From Mytilus galloprovincialis (lineage: Eukaryota > Mollusca > Bivalvia > Mytilida > Mytilidae), in the NCBI RefSeq assembly GCF_965363235.1, contig NC_134841.1, positions 61,587,078 through 61,651,077 of the forward strand: a stretch of DNA of 64,000 nucleotides. The letters are read 5' to 3'. The notes beneath the pieces are model-generated. The model did not search any database, had not been told where the DNA came from, and saw only the letters and a program-made list of their open reading frames with translations. Positions 11,602-22,400 of this stretch are shown here, one piece after another (position 1 is the first letter of the stretch; each line of letters begins with the position of its first letter). Made by a program: the position numbers and the translations under genes.

Positions 11602-12193
11602 GTTACCACTACGGTTTTAACGTAATATAAGAAATATTCAATGTATGCACATGATATCACTTGAGACTTGTCAACATGAATAACGAACAAAAAACTATCT
11701 ACTGAAAATATATACTTGACATGTGTCCCAATTGAAACGCCTTTGTTTTAATCTTTATGAAATCAACTTTTTGTCATAATACTTCATCAATACTAATAAC
11801 CCAATAGTATTTATCTTCTCTCATTACGAGGATTTTATCAATAATAAATGAGGAATTATATAGTTCTCGTATGAAATATTTATATTCAATTAAAAGTAAT
11901 AGACTTCAAAGTGGTTTTACAATCCATATGACAACAAAACATATCGTTACTAGCAACAACTTCAAGTATTTGCTCGTATTTGTTTTAAATTATTGTACTG
12001 AAACTTTTTGAAGTCTGTTGTGAAAATCATTCCATTAAATTGCATCGCACAATAAAAAGTTCTTAAATGAACAGAAGTTATGACAACTATGTAATTTAAA
12101 ACACAGTCGATAAGTCATAGCAGCAATTAAAGGTGTCAATATTTTAATCAATCCTATGATTATTACCTATAATGATTTGCCATTTTTGTTTTA
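11602..12193 (-). other. Spacer between the two TRIM-like genes
   Basis: 592 bp of AT-rich sequence that must hold the 3' end of the upstream gene and the promoter or 5' UTR of the downstream one. No TATA box or polyadenylation signal could be assigned with confidence, and no transposon is evident. Confidence 0.45.
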
Positions 12194-14029
12194 TCAAATG
12201 TACAATTGTACAATTCTTCCATCTTTTGTGCCTATCCATAACCCGTCATGATTGTCAACAGTGACGCTGTATGGTTCACCCATTTCACCTTTACTTTCTA
12301 CGGTTCTTTGTAGGTTGCCATCTTCTGTTATCCAGTGAAGACAATTAGAAGAGGTATCAACAATTATAAAACTTCCATCATTGGTTGAACAAATTCCTCG
12401 GGGAAGAAAATGTCGGAAACCATTTATTTTCCCGTCGAAAAAGCCTACTGTTTTATTTTTCTTGAAAATTTTGACACACAGAGCGATCCAATCTGATACA
12501 GCCACAGCTCCAGTATTATTGACAGCAATACGAGCTGGATACTGAACAACATCGTCACCGTGTAACTTGTTGACGGTTTTCTCTTGTGAAATAAGGGTCA
12601 CAGAACCTATCTGAGGATATGTGGAGTCAAAGAACACATCACGTTCTGTTAACCCAACAACAATATGGTCATTCTTATCTATTGCTATTCCTCTAACGCA
12701 CATTTCGGTATCAATAAAATGTTCTCTTTTACTTGATTTATTCTTGTTAAACATTATTATTTTCTTTTCCGCATTGCATGTTACATAGAGGACCCCATGA
12801 CTGTCTGACGCAATTGCGTCTATTCTGTGTTCCAATCGAATTTGCGCCTTTTTCTGGCCATTAAAGCTGTATCGTTCTAAGACACCATTGTTTCCCATAC
12901 AAATCCACAAGCTGGTGTCTGGCGTGAATGTCAAAGACGTTATAGTACAGTCTTCCAGAGAGCTGTGGAAAGACTGAACGATATTAACACCCCCAGTTAA
13001 CGAAAAATCGTATTTTGCGGGATTAAAGAATCCGAAGAGCCTCTTAACATCATTCAGGGATACATCCTTCGGTATAAATTCGATCTTTTTCAAATTAAGT
13101 ATACCAGTATTCCCGTACTCTAAATTGTACAACTTTTCTTTTAAGATAGGTCCATACTTGATGACATCACAGTCATTGGCATTTTTTACAAAAAGCTCGG
13201 CAAATTGTTTTAAGTGATTAGCTGCTGCACAGTTTTGAGTAACAAAGCCTTTGTTATCTTTGATTTCATTCTTAGAGTCGGAGAGAGCTTCTAAAAGCTG
13301 ACGCACAAAATCGTTGCGGACATCATCAACCACATGTTTAAACTTTTCTGTTTGTTCTTTTATTGCGTCCATTACGTCATTTTCATCACGATCTAGTTTC
13401 TGATGTTGTCTAGCAACCTGTTTTTTATAATTGTAAGAATCAGGAAATTTCTGAAGTTTTTGTTGATATGGATTGATATCATCCCTAAGCGTATCTGCAA
13501 CGGAAGAAACATCCTGGATTGAATGATATTTGTGACCATACTTGATACAAACTTCACATAGGACAGCATTACAAGAATCACAAAAATATTCCAATTTTTC
13601 CATAGCATGTTCCTTGCAGGATGGTAAGCGTGGTTTTGATATTGACGGGATTGAATGGACGATATGTGAAGAAGTACCTTGCATTTTTTCATGTATGTCT
13701 ACACACTTGTGGCAGAAGTTTTGGTCACAGTCACGGCATTTAGACACAGCATGCTTTTTTTCGTCGCAAACGTCGCATGTTATATCTCGAAGTTTAAAAT
13801 CTCTTTCTAAGAATGTATTGATGGGAAATCCTTTCGAGCCATTTCTTGGGACTTTAATTGTTTCCTGACACAGAGGACATTTGAAAGTCCCATCTTTGTA
13901 CTCAGCTGCAATAACGCCATCAATACAACGTCGACAGAAAGTATGAAAACATGGAAGCAGTCGAGGGTCCTCAAAATCATACATACATATCGAACAACTA
14001 AGATCGGCAAAACTTCGCGTCAACGCCAT
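12194..14029 (-). CDS. TRIM-like RING / B-box / propeller protein, paralogue
   Basis: Predicted 611-residue single-exon protein. The frame is open to about 14092 but contains no ATG before 14029: the codon at 14059 is TTG. I therefore start at 14029, where the context is G at -3 and G at +4. RING ligands are C12, C15, C27, H29, C32, C35, C51 and C54; B-box 1 C85, C88, C98, C101, C106, C109, H113 and H122; B-box 2 C138, H141, C150, C153, C158, C161, H166 and H169. A coiled coil follows (about 180-290), then a propeller-like C-terminus ending in GLWIGTKDG. It shares CVRG, YPARIA, SDWI, NCLHW and a WIGT terminal blade with the gene at 9634-11601 but is clearly diverged, so the duplication is not recent. 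Probable E3 ubiquitin ligase; target unknown. It lacks the Ser/Arg-rich linker of its neighbour. Confidence 0.93.
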   Translation of the reverse strand: MALTRSFADLSCSICMYDFEDPRLLPCFHTFCRRCIDGVIAAEYKDGTFKCPLCQETIKVPRNGSKGFPINTFLERDFKLRDITCDVCDEKKHAVSKCRDCDQNFCHKCVDIHEKMQGTSSHIVHSIPSISKPRLPSCKEHAMEKLEYFCDSCNAVLCEVCIKYGHKYHSIQDVSSVADTLRDDINPYQQKLQKFPDSYNYKKQVARQHQKLDRDENDVMDAIKEQTEKFKHVVDDVRNDFVRQLLEALSDSKNEIKDNKGFVTQNCAAANHLKQFAELFVKNANDCDVIKYGPILKEKLYNLEYGNTGILNLKKIEFIPKDVSLNDVKRLFGFFNPAKYDFSLTGGVNIVQSFHSSLEDCTITSLTFTPDTSLWICMGNNGVLERYSFNGQKKAQIRLEHRIDAIASDSHGVLYVTCNAEKKIIMFNKNKSSKREHFIDTEMCVRGIAIDKNDHIVVGLTERDVFFDSTYPQIGSVTLISQEKTVNKLHGDDVVQYPARIAVNNTGAVAVSDWIALCVKIFKKNKTVGFFDGKINGFRHFLPRGICSTNDGSFIIVDTSSNCLHWITEDGNLQRTVESKGEMGEPYSVTVDNHDGLWIGTKDGRIVQLYI

Positions 14030-14789
14030 GCCTTTTAAAACAAGTGACACATAATTCAAAATGATATCAAATGACTCTAAAATAGCAAACTATCATTTTT
14101 GTCATACATATGTATACCCTTTTTGGAATAACCACATGCTGTCGTTCAGGAAAGAAGACTTATTCATTATATAGGTAATTGAACTTGGTTTCTATTTGGT
14201 CGATTTGGATTTATATTTCTCTAAGAAACTGAAATTATATAATTACATTTCATTGGAATGATGATTTTTTTCTAAGAAATTTGAATTTGAATATTGATAT
14301 TTCTTTGAAATAATGAATTCAACTAAACAGAAATTAACAAATAACCGGATACCAACTCATGTAAAATCAGTGTTGATAAATAATTCATAGAATATAAATG
14401 GGTAATTCTAAACAACTTGAAATATAATAAGTTTATTTTTATAATCCTAAATACAACGTTTTCTCTTGAGCATTTGATAATCATTCATGTTTATCGAATG
14501 TAACCATGCATGTGTCATTAATATAGTTGAAACATCATGATGATCATTTCATCAATAAAAATAATCAATTTCATTCATTTTCACCTCTAGTTTTCAGTCG
14601 ATTTGCTTTTTCCTTTTACGCGCGAAGTTATTTTCCATGTATATCACATTATCAAATTGCTTTAAAACTTTTACTTGTTTTGTAGTAATCTTTGAATTGT
14701 TAAAAAGCTTTAATCAACAAATGACAAATATGAGATCTTTAAATTGGTAAAAGACAACTTAATATCATGTTCGTTATTATCTATTTATC
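14030..14789. other. Upstream flank of the TRIM-like pair
   Basis: AT-rich sequence expected to carry the promoter and any 5' non-coding exon of the gene starting at 14029. No core promoter element could be placed. An AG at the end of GTTTTAAAAG just before the ATG could serve as a splice acceptor, but this is speculative. Confidence 0.4.
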
Positions 14790-14890
14790 TAGCTGCGAAA
14801 ACGTAGCTCTATTGTCCTTTGAAATTTTTTTTGCGGTTCGCAAATATCAAAATCATCAAAAGGACCTTAAGAGCTACGTATTCGCAGCTA
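14790..14890. mobile_element. 101-bp MITE with 9-bp target duplication
   Basis: The left end TAGCTGCGAAAACGTAGCTC matches the reverse complement of the right end, TAGCTGCGAATACGTAGCTC, and the match continues through the GTCCTTT region. Direct copies of CTATTTATC lie at 14781-14789 and 14891-14899: a perfect 9-bp duplication. A 9-bp duplication is typical of Mutator-type elements and also seen with Merlin. No coding capacity. Confidence 0.85.
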
Positions 14891-14939
14891 CTATTTATCA
14901 TGTTCCGGGAATATCTGGTGGGTAGCTTCATTGCGACGT

Positions 14940-15935
14940 ACTGATGCTCGTGCATGTTCACACTATAAGGACTTCATATTTACCGTAGTGTGCTCCTTAC
15001 GCAGAAACTGCTCGCACAAAGTTATGAGGAGAAAAGATTAGAAACGACACTCCGTAAATGTTATGGACACCATCACGAATTGGTTGATCCATTAGAATCA
15101 TACGTTATTAGGAAGAAAGATTAGATGTTAGCAATATCCTTTAACTTTACTTTCCGCTATATAGATGATGTTCCGTCTCACTAAATAATTCAAAATTTGA
15201 TGACTATGTTTAACGCATCTATCCCGTCGAACTAGAGATAAAGGATACCACAGATACAGTTAAGTCGGCCTCATATCTTGACTTGCATCTAGAAATTGAC
15301 AATGAGGGTCGGTTGAAAACAGAACTTTACGACAAAAGAGATGATTTCAGCTTTCCAATTGGGAACGTTCCATTTCCAAGTAGCAATATTCCAACTGCAC
15401 CTGCATACGGGGTATATATCTCCCAATTGATACGATATTCCCGTGCTTACATTTCCTATAATGATTTTCTTGATAGATGGTTGCTGCTCACAAGGAAGCT
15501 ATTAAACCAAGAGTTCGTAAATTTTATGGACGCCACAAGTTGGTTGGCCGTTCAAGTATGGAATAATCGTTTCACAGATAATATCTGATATGTCCCTTAC
15601 GTAATAACTACAATCCTCTTGAAGGCTTCCTTTTTATGAATGTGTCCTACCGAATTAGAATATTTACCGTATTTGTTATATAACAGGAGCAACATGACGG
15701 GCGCCACATGTGGAGCAGGATCTACTTCCCCTTCCGGAGCACCTGAGATAACCCCTAGTTTTATGGTGGGGTGGGTGTTGCTTATTCTTTAGTTTGCTAT
15801 GTTGTGTCATGTGTACTTTTGTTTTTCTGTTTGTCTTTTTCATTTTTAGCCATTGCGTTGTCAGTTTATTTTCGATTTATGAGTTTGACTGTCCCTCTGG
15901 TATCTTTCGTCCCTCTTTCACATTACTATAAGACG
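14940..15935 (+). pseudogene. Broken reverse transcriptase, two fragments, plus 3' region
   Basis: Three parts. First, about 14990-15085 translates to a segment with QKLLAQ, LRKCYGHHHELVD, which belongs near the C-terminal end of this RT family. Second, about 15130-15590 holds an earlier part: FRYIDD (the YxDD catalytic motif), SLNNSKF, ELEIKDTT, YLDLHLEID, LYDKRDDF, AYGVYISQLIRYSRA, LLTRKLL. So a more C-terminal fragment precedes a more N-terminal one, meaning two truncated copies in tandem. Third, 15690-15935 is the family's 3' sequence (GTGGAGCAGGATCTACTTCC and onward). Frameshifts and stops interrupt it. The family is a non-LTR-type or Penelope-like retroelement; I cannot decide which. 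Confidence 0.7.
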
Positions 15936-16280
15936 TGTCACCTAGGATACTTTGCTATCCAAAATTAATGTATTTGGTTATATATATGATGTTGTATTTG
16001 TAATTCTGATCGGATATTATTATTGTGTTGTTTTTTGTAGTTGTGGTTCTAATTTTTTTAATAATATGAGGAGGGCGCTACATTAAATGCCAGCTTCATA
16101 TCAAGACTAAACTAAAAATGTAATTATCAGGTGAAATTTAAAAAAAAAATATAAAAATTCACATATCTATGTGAGGCCAGCATATCAAAACTTGTAAATA
16201 TATAATGGAATAATTTCTGGATTACGACTAGCCGATGACGATGATGATGTAGGTTGTTCAAAGTACAGTATATACCTATT
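15936..16280. other. Intergenic, nothing supported
   Basis: AT-rich spacer between the retroelement remnant and a hairpin element; no feature seen. Confidence 0.4.
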
Positions 16281-16378
16281 GACTGGGTGTGAGGGTAATA
16301 GCAAGTTTGTTGTCCCTGAGATACCAATAGTTGGTATGCGAAGGGACAACAAACTTTCTACTACCCGCACAACCAGTC
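16281..16378. repeat. Hairpin element, GACTGGGTG ends
   Basis: GACTGGGTGTGAGGGTA at the left and the reverse complement of the right end, GACTGGTTGTGCGGGTA, match closely. The arms continue through AGTTTGTTGTCCCT, perfectly paired. A second small inverted repeat (ATACCAATAGTTGGTAT) sits in the loop. ATT flanks both sides, a possible 3-bp duplication. Probably a MITE. Confidence 0.65.
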
Positions 16379-17720
16379 ATTAGGTGTTTTCTTATACTGA
16401 ACAACACAGTCATTAAGTGTTTTTAGATACCAAATTAACTTATTTTCTAAAAGTGTACAAATATCATCTGAAAGAAAAGAAAAAAATGTCACATAACTTG
16501 ACATGCACAAGATGAACTAAACGTTTTTTTATAGTTCTTCTTGTATTTGTAAATATTTCATTAATTGCAATCAAGACTAGAAATACTTGTGTTAAATTTT
16601 CCGTGCATATGATAAATTTCAGCTTAACATGTTTAAGGTAGATTCATGGTATACCGCCATCTTGGATTGTACAATCACAGTACAAAGTCGGTCTAGCTAG
16701 TTATTTTCCCAAATCAGCAAATTTGGAAACAGATTTGCAATTTAATGGTTAGACTGTTTATTAATATAAAGAAAACTTGTTGATTTATTGTATTATTCAA
16801 AATATTTTAACAAATACCTTTTTGGTTTTTAAAATCATTTCTTTTCTAATGAGCCATTTAATGGGAGATAACTCTTTTAGTACAAAATTTATACTAGGCT
16901 AATAGGGAAATTTTTTATTTTTACTTGTGCCAAGAAAACAAGTTCGGTGACACCATGTTTTCTTTTTATTTTCTTAAAACATATTATGAAACCTATCTTC
17001 TCACATTTTTTTTTTCAAAATTCTATCCCATAGAATTTTTTTATGCACTCTTATGTGTTTTTTCATGAACAAACTAACCAAAATTAGGCAATTTTCAACG
17101 ACTCATAGCTTGAAAAATAGCACGGTGACCCATACTTTTTATTATATTTTTGAAAAAAGCATAGTAAAATCTTCATTTTGGCAAATTTTAAGAAAATTCT
17201 GTCTCCAAAAACATTTATGATTTAAGTACATCAAACGCAAATTCACTTTTAGAATACTACTACAGAACCCATATTATGAATAAGGTACTATATTTTAGAT
17301 CTTTAAAAAATGCGCGCGAAGATTTTCTCTCTTTTATAATTGCTACAATATTAGAGTTTGACGTTGCCAAGCAAAATAGTCAATGACATCATTATTGTCC
17401 AAGGAAAAATAAGCATGAAAAAGAACGGGAAAGATGATATTGAAACTATAAACCGGGGTCTTTGAAACTATTGACTGGCAAATAGTCTGTAGAATGAAAT
17501 AGCAGAACTATTTCATTATTTTTTATATAGAAAAAACATACTGAGGTATAATATTACATGCGCACTCAGGACGACAACAGTTTACTGCATTATATTTTCA
17601 ATAGATGTTTCATCTTGTATTCACTTAATACTTATTTATGAGTTAGCAATGCCAACATATTTATTCTATAAAATTGGAGCAAAAAGTTCAGCTGAAACGT
17701 GCACAATGGAAATGTGTTAG
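16379..17720. other. Intergenic, dispersed-repeat sequence
   Basis: No gene. The block from about 16632 (AAGGTAGATTCATGG, then CCGCCATCTTGGATTG) looks like a dispersed non-coding repeat. No ends could be paired. AT-rich throughout. Confidence 0.4.
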
Positions 17721-17993
17721 GCTATAGAATGTGAAGCGTGGAATTACCTGCGAGATCCAATACTACAAACAATTAAGAACCTACTAACCACAAATGGGGT
17801 GCGTGAAGAAGATCTCACATGTGAAATGACAATTCAAGTATTAATGGACATTACAAAAATACAAAAGATATACAGAGTCACATCTGACCTGATGTCTCAA
17901 ATAGAATTCCAATCAAGAAGACTAGTGTTCCTCATACACAACGCACGATATCAACTGGTGATGAAAGACCAAGCAAAGAAAAAGGCTGTCTAA
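17721..17993 (+). CDS. Unrecognised open frame, possible exon or remnant
   Basis: An open frame of about 90 codons follows a TAG and ends in TAA near 17993. Its composition looks protein-like: CEAWNYLRDPI, then a helix-like stretch rich in charged and hydrophobic residues, ending KDQAKKKAV. I recognise no family. It may be a real exon, a fragment of a transposon protein or chance. A TATATAAAGG sequence occurs downstream at about 18043, which does not help to place a promoter for it. Confidence 0.3.
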   Translation, partial: AIECEAWNYLRDPILQTIKNLLTTNGVREEDLTCEMTIQVLMDITKIQKIYRVTSDLMSQIEFQSRRLVFLIHNARYQLVMKDQAKKKAV

Positions 17994-18159
17994 GAGTGGG
18001 TGCAAGGATGGGAGGGACAGCAATGTAAAATTTAAACAAACTGCATATATAAAGGCGAATTCCGGTCAAAGACCAAAAAATCTTGTCTTTTTTCATTTTG
18101 TCAATTATTTAAAAAATGAATACGTGACCTAATCTGTAAATGTTATCACATTAAATATC

Positions 18160-18190
18160 AGTAGACCAAACATATATATATATATGTTTG

Positions 18191-18251
<61 letters not shown>

Positions 18252-18399
18252 AGTACGTCTGAGTAAGTGACAACCCTACAACAGATGTATCCATCGGATC
18301 GCCATCAATGATGGTGATACATGGCTGTGTACATAATGTATATACAATGCGAAAGCAAATTTACAGATCTAACATTGTTGGGTTGATGTTTAGACGAGT

Positions 18400-18450
<51 letters not shown>
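18160..18450. repeat. AT microsatellites flanking a repeat fragment
   Basis: (AT)n runs lie at about 18198-18246 and 18402-18448. Just before the first, AGACCAAACATATATATA and its complement TATATATATGTTTGGTCT form a perfect hairpin (about 18163-18196). Between the runs is a roughly 150-bp dispersed sequence (TACGTCTGAGTAAGTGACAA onward) that ends in TTTAGACGAGTTGTATATA, the same end as the repeat at 5201-6062. Likely a non-autonomous element inserted in AT-rich DNA. Confidence 0.65.
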
Positions 18451-18451
<1 letters not shown>

Positions 18452-18529
18452 AGTCTAAAAATTTACAGTATATTATAGGTTTTCAAAGGTATGTCTGAGA
18501 GTTCTTTGTTATACTTTTATTGTCCTCTA

Positions 18530-18930
18530 TTTTACTAGTCGCTTGAAGACATGCCATACGCTACTAATAAAGTCTCTAGTACACTTGTCTTGCTTTACGC
18601 AATTTAAATAAATATTAAATAAGGCAAAAGGGACACAAACATATGCTACTAGTAAAGATTCTAGTACACCTGTTTTATTTAAATAACTGAATAAATAAGG
18701 ATATAGGGCATTTCGGCTATTTCGTGGCGCCCAGTTTTTATTAGTAGAGGGAGCCGGAGTGCCTGGAGAAAACCACACACATTTGATAGGAAAACTGACA
18801 GTCCTTAATCAATTAATATTGGAGTCGAAAACCCCAGCACGGGCGGAGTTTGCCCTGAAACCCTCAGTGTTGACTGTCTAGTGATTACTGTAGAACTACT
18901 TAGATTTCTTGGCAAACGAGGCCCCTGATG
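18530..18930 (-). mobile_element. Degenerate tRNA-derived SINE
   Basis: Read on the minus strand, the head begins GGCCTCGTTTGCCAAG, then ATCTAAGTAGTT, corresponding to a tRNA A-box region (TGGCCGAGTGGTCTAAG in intact copies I know). About 60 bp later comes GGGTTTCAGGGC, a decayed B box (GGTTCGAACCC). Downstream is the family body (GAAAACCCC..., CCGGAG, AATAGCCGAAATGCCC). Two copies of a roughly 40-bp segment with TACTAGTAGCATATG / TATTAGTAGCGTATG occur in the tail. Not a functional tRNA. Confidence 0.65.
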
Positions 18931-19214
18931 AAAAAAGAAAGGTTTCTCCTTCCTTTTTTATTATCTAAACTGGGACACAATATTTTTTTTATGTGTATGT
19001 TCCGGACCATATGAGTATAACACTCGTTTGGTTATTGACGGGCCGGACCATATGAGTATTGGACCATTTAGGTATTTTTTTAAAATTACATTATAAAAGT
19101 TTCAATAATGCAAAAACTTTATCTAAAAAAACAATGATGGTTACATGACAATGTATTATTTTTATAATTCAAATACTACGTAAAAATCAAATATTGATGC
19201 CATAGTTAGTTTTC
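18931..19214. other. Intergenic, nothing supported
   Basis: AT-rich spacer with a short near-duplicate phrase, GGACCATATGAGTAT, at about 19004 and 19045. Confidence 0.4.
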
Positions 19215-19434
19215 ACCGTTAATTACATTCTTGCATGTAGTCTTGGGTGACATTTACTTCCACACGGTATCATAGTTTTTTTGCATTTGCAAGTCTTGGT
19301 TGTGCACGATTCTTTTCATTTACACCTTTTGTTTGCGAGTGAAAAGCTAGCCTTTCTGTAGCTGCGTACAGGGATACCGAGGTCTTGGGCCATTCCGATG
19401 TGTCTACGGTGTTTTTAAGAAGCTCTAGATCTTA
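19215..19434 (-). pseudogene. Cysteine-rich (CXC-like) transposon protein tail
   Basis: Translating the minus strand gives HRRHIGMAQDLGIPVRSYRK, then KRCK, stop, KESCTTKTCKCKK, and PCGSKCHP. The spacing of Cys residues (KRC-K, SCTTKTCKC, PCGSKCH) resembles the CXC-type cysteine tail found at the end of KRBA2-like, integrase-bearing transposon proteins in invertebrates. At least one in-frame stop breaks it and nothing of the catalytic domain is in the window, so it is a remnant. It abuts the 1.93-kb tandem array. Confidence 0.5.
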
Positions 19435-22400
19435 AATATCGTAGCACGACTGCAATAAGACTCACAAGATAACTTGAATAGACAATGTTACTTTCCAATG
19501 ACTTCTTGTGTAACAGTTCATTAAGAAATTTTTCGATTTTTTTTAAGTCGACATGTTGCCATTCACTCGTAATAACAGACAGATATGTTCATCTTAAAAT
19601 ATAGTACAGATAATATAAATTGCTATCATATCTGAGATACTGACTTGAACTAGGAAACTTAAATTTGTGAATTATCAATGATTACTTGGTCAAATGAGAA
19701 CTGTTAGATTGGCATTGCACACTTTTAAAAATCGTTAGCGTATAACGTATAATAGAGAATCAGCATAGCAAACAATTCTTCGAGTAGCTATATAGTAACT
19801 CACTGAACTATGAAAAAGAGGTTCAAGACAAATGAATAATTGTAATATTGAGACTAAAGATAGCAGATGAACAGCAAACTCATAAATCGAAAATAAACTT
19901 ACAATTCCATGACTAAAACTGAAAAAGACATGACAAATGAAAGTACAATAGAAACAACATAGAAAACTAAAGACTGAGCAACACGAACCCCACCAAAACT
20001 TGGGGATGATCTCAGGTGCTCCGGATGGGTAAGCAGATCCTGCTCTACAAATGGCATTTATTAACAATGTTTGTACATGTAGTATCCAGGTCTTCTATTT
20101 TCTGAAATATTTAGCGTTTGGATCAATTGCTAATTAAATGGATGTTAACACAGCAAGATTGCTATCCCTTATTCTAGATTTTTGTTGCAGTCAACACAAA
20201 CTTTTTAAATGTTCATAAATAGCTTCACTGAGTTATCTTGGTTTTATTGTAATCACAGTCAATCATTTATTCATTTATTTTTTTTTAAAATTCAGCAGCT
20301 ATACATGCACATTGTAGGTTCTGTTTTCTAATTATTAAATGGTTCATTGTAAATATTACAATGTATTATATGCAGATAGCCTTTCGCTAATGATGGTATT
20401 TTTGTTAATTGAATTTCACAACATCTGGATAGTTTTTCAACTGTAGGTCTTTTTTTATTTTATTCTGGATTTAATGCTTTGGATACCACTGGTTTTAGCA
20501 ATGAGAATATTTTGCACCATACATATAGAACACAACTACCATATGAATCTGTCGGTCCTTAGTAAGAAGCCTGTAAAATAAGGCTTGTAATTTTTTGAGA
20601 ACCACCAAATCGAATGCAACCAAACATGGCATGAATATTCCTTATGAGGTGCTGACCAAGTGTTGTTACTTTGTAGCCGATCCATCATCCAAGATGGCCG
20701 CTAGCGGAGGACTTAGTTAAACATGGGACCCTTTGGGAAATACATACAAATGTCTTCTTTTAGAGAACCACTGAATGGAATGAAACCAAACATAGCATGA
20801 ATGTTTATTATCTGGTGCTGACCAAGTGTTGTTACTTTGTAGCCAAATTTTATCTTTTTTTTATATGAATTCAAAAACCCAAGTGGAGTCAGGTGAGCGA
20901 TACAGACTCTTGAGAGCCTCTAGTTTTACTTTGTTCTGGATTTAATACTTAGGATACCACTGGTTTTAGCAATGAGAAAATTTTGCACCATACATATAGA
21001 ACACAACTACCATATGAATGTGTCGGTCCTTAGTAAGAAGCCTGTAAAACAGGGCTTGCAATTTTTTGGTGTATATCTTGATTTTCTGTTTGTACATTGA
21101 TGTGGCCATTAGTTTTCTTGTATATATTGTTTAACATTTGTAATTTCATGGCTATTTCTAACTGATTTATGTATAGTTTAAATGTTGTATGGTAAGCTTT
21201 ATTTCTTTTTCATCATTTTGTCTAGAGCTGGTGTCTGATTACCAATCATACCTCCCTTTTCGTTTCATTTTTATGAATAATGACAACAGTTTGATTTTAA
21301 TTTTCATTTATGTATGTACATGTAACAATATAAAACAGTATAAATACATGTAATATCGTAGCACGACTGCAATAAGACTCACAAGATAACTTGAATAGAC
21401 AATGTTACTTTCCAATGACTTCTTGTGTAACAGTTCATTAAGAAATTTTTCGATTTTTTTTAAGTCGACATGTTGCCATTCACTCGTAATAACAGACAGA
21501 TATGTTTATCTTAAAATATAGTACAGATAATATAAATTGCTATCATATCTGAGATACTGACTTGAACTAGGAAACTTAACTTTGTGAATTATCAATGATT
21601 ACTTGGTCAAATGAGAACTGTTAGATTGGCATTATGACCATATAGTTGCACACTTTTAAAAATCGTTAGCGTATAACGTATAATAGAGAATCAGCATAGC
21701 AAACAATTCTTCGAGTAGCTATATAGTAACTCACTGAACTATGAAAAAGAGGTTCAAGACAAATGAATAATTGTAATATTGAGACTAAAGATAGCAGATG
21801 AACAGCAAACTCATAAATCGAAAATAAACTTACAATTCCATGACTAAAACTGAAAAAGACATGACAAATGAAAGTACAATAGAAACAACATAGAAAACTA
21901 AAGACTGAGCAACACGAACCCCACCAAAACTTGGGGATGATCTCAGGTGCTCCGGATGGGTAAGCAGATCCTGCTCTACAAATGGCATTTATTAACAATG
22001 TTTGTACATGTAGTATCCAGGTCTTCTATTTTCTGAAATATTTAGCGTTTGGATCAATTGCTAATTAAATGGATGTTAACACAGCAAGATTGCTATCCCT
22101 TATTCTAGATTTTTGTTGCAGTCAACACAAACTTTTTAAATGTTCATAAATAGCTTCACTGAGTTATCTTGGTTTTATTGTAATCACAGTCAATCATTTA
22201 TTCATTTATTTTTTTTTTAAATTCAGCAGCTATACATGCACATTGTAGGTTCTGTTTTCTAATTATTAAATGGTTCATTGTAAATATTACAATGTATTAT
22301 ATGCAGATAGCCTTTCGCTAATGATGGTATTTTTGTTAATTGAATTTCACAACATCTGGATAGTTTTTCAACTGTAGGTCTTTTTTTATTTTATTCTGGA

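Noticed and set aside
13393..14010. Additional open frames overlapping the TRIM-like genes on both strands
   Set aside because: They are shadows of the long minus-strand coding frames, which alone show complete RING and B-box motifs.
18530..18930. Functional tRNA gene
   Set aside because: The A and B boxes are degenerate and the body continues as a SINE; no cloverleaf can form.
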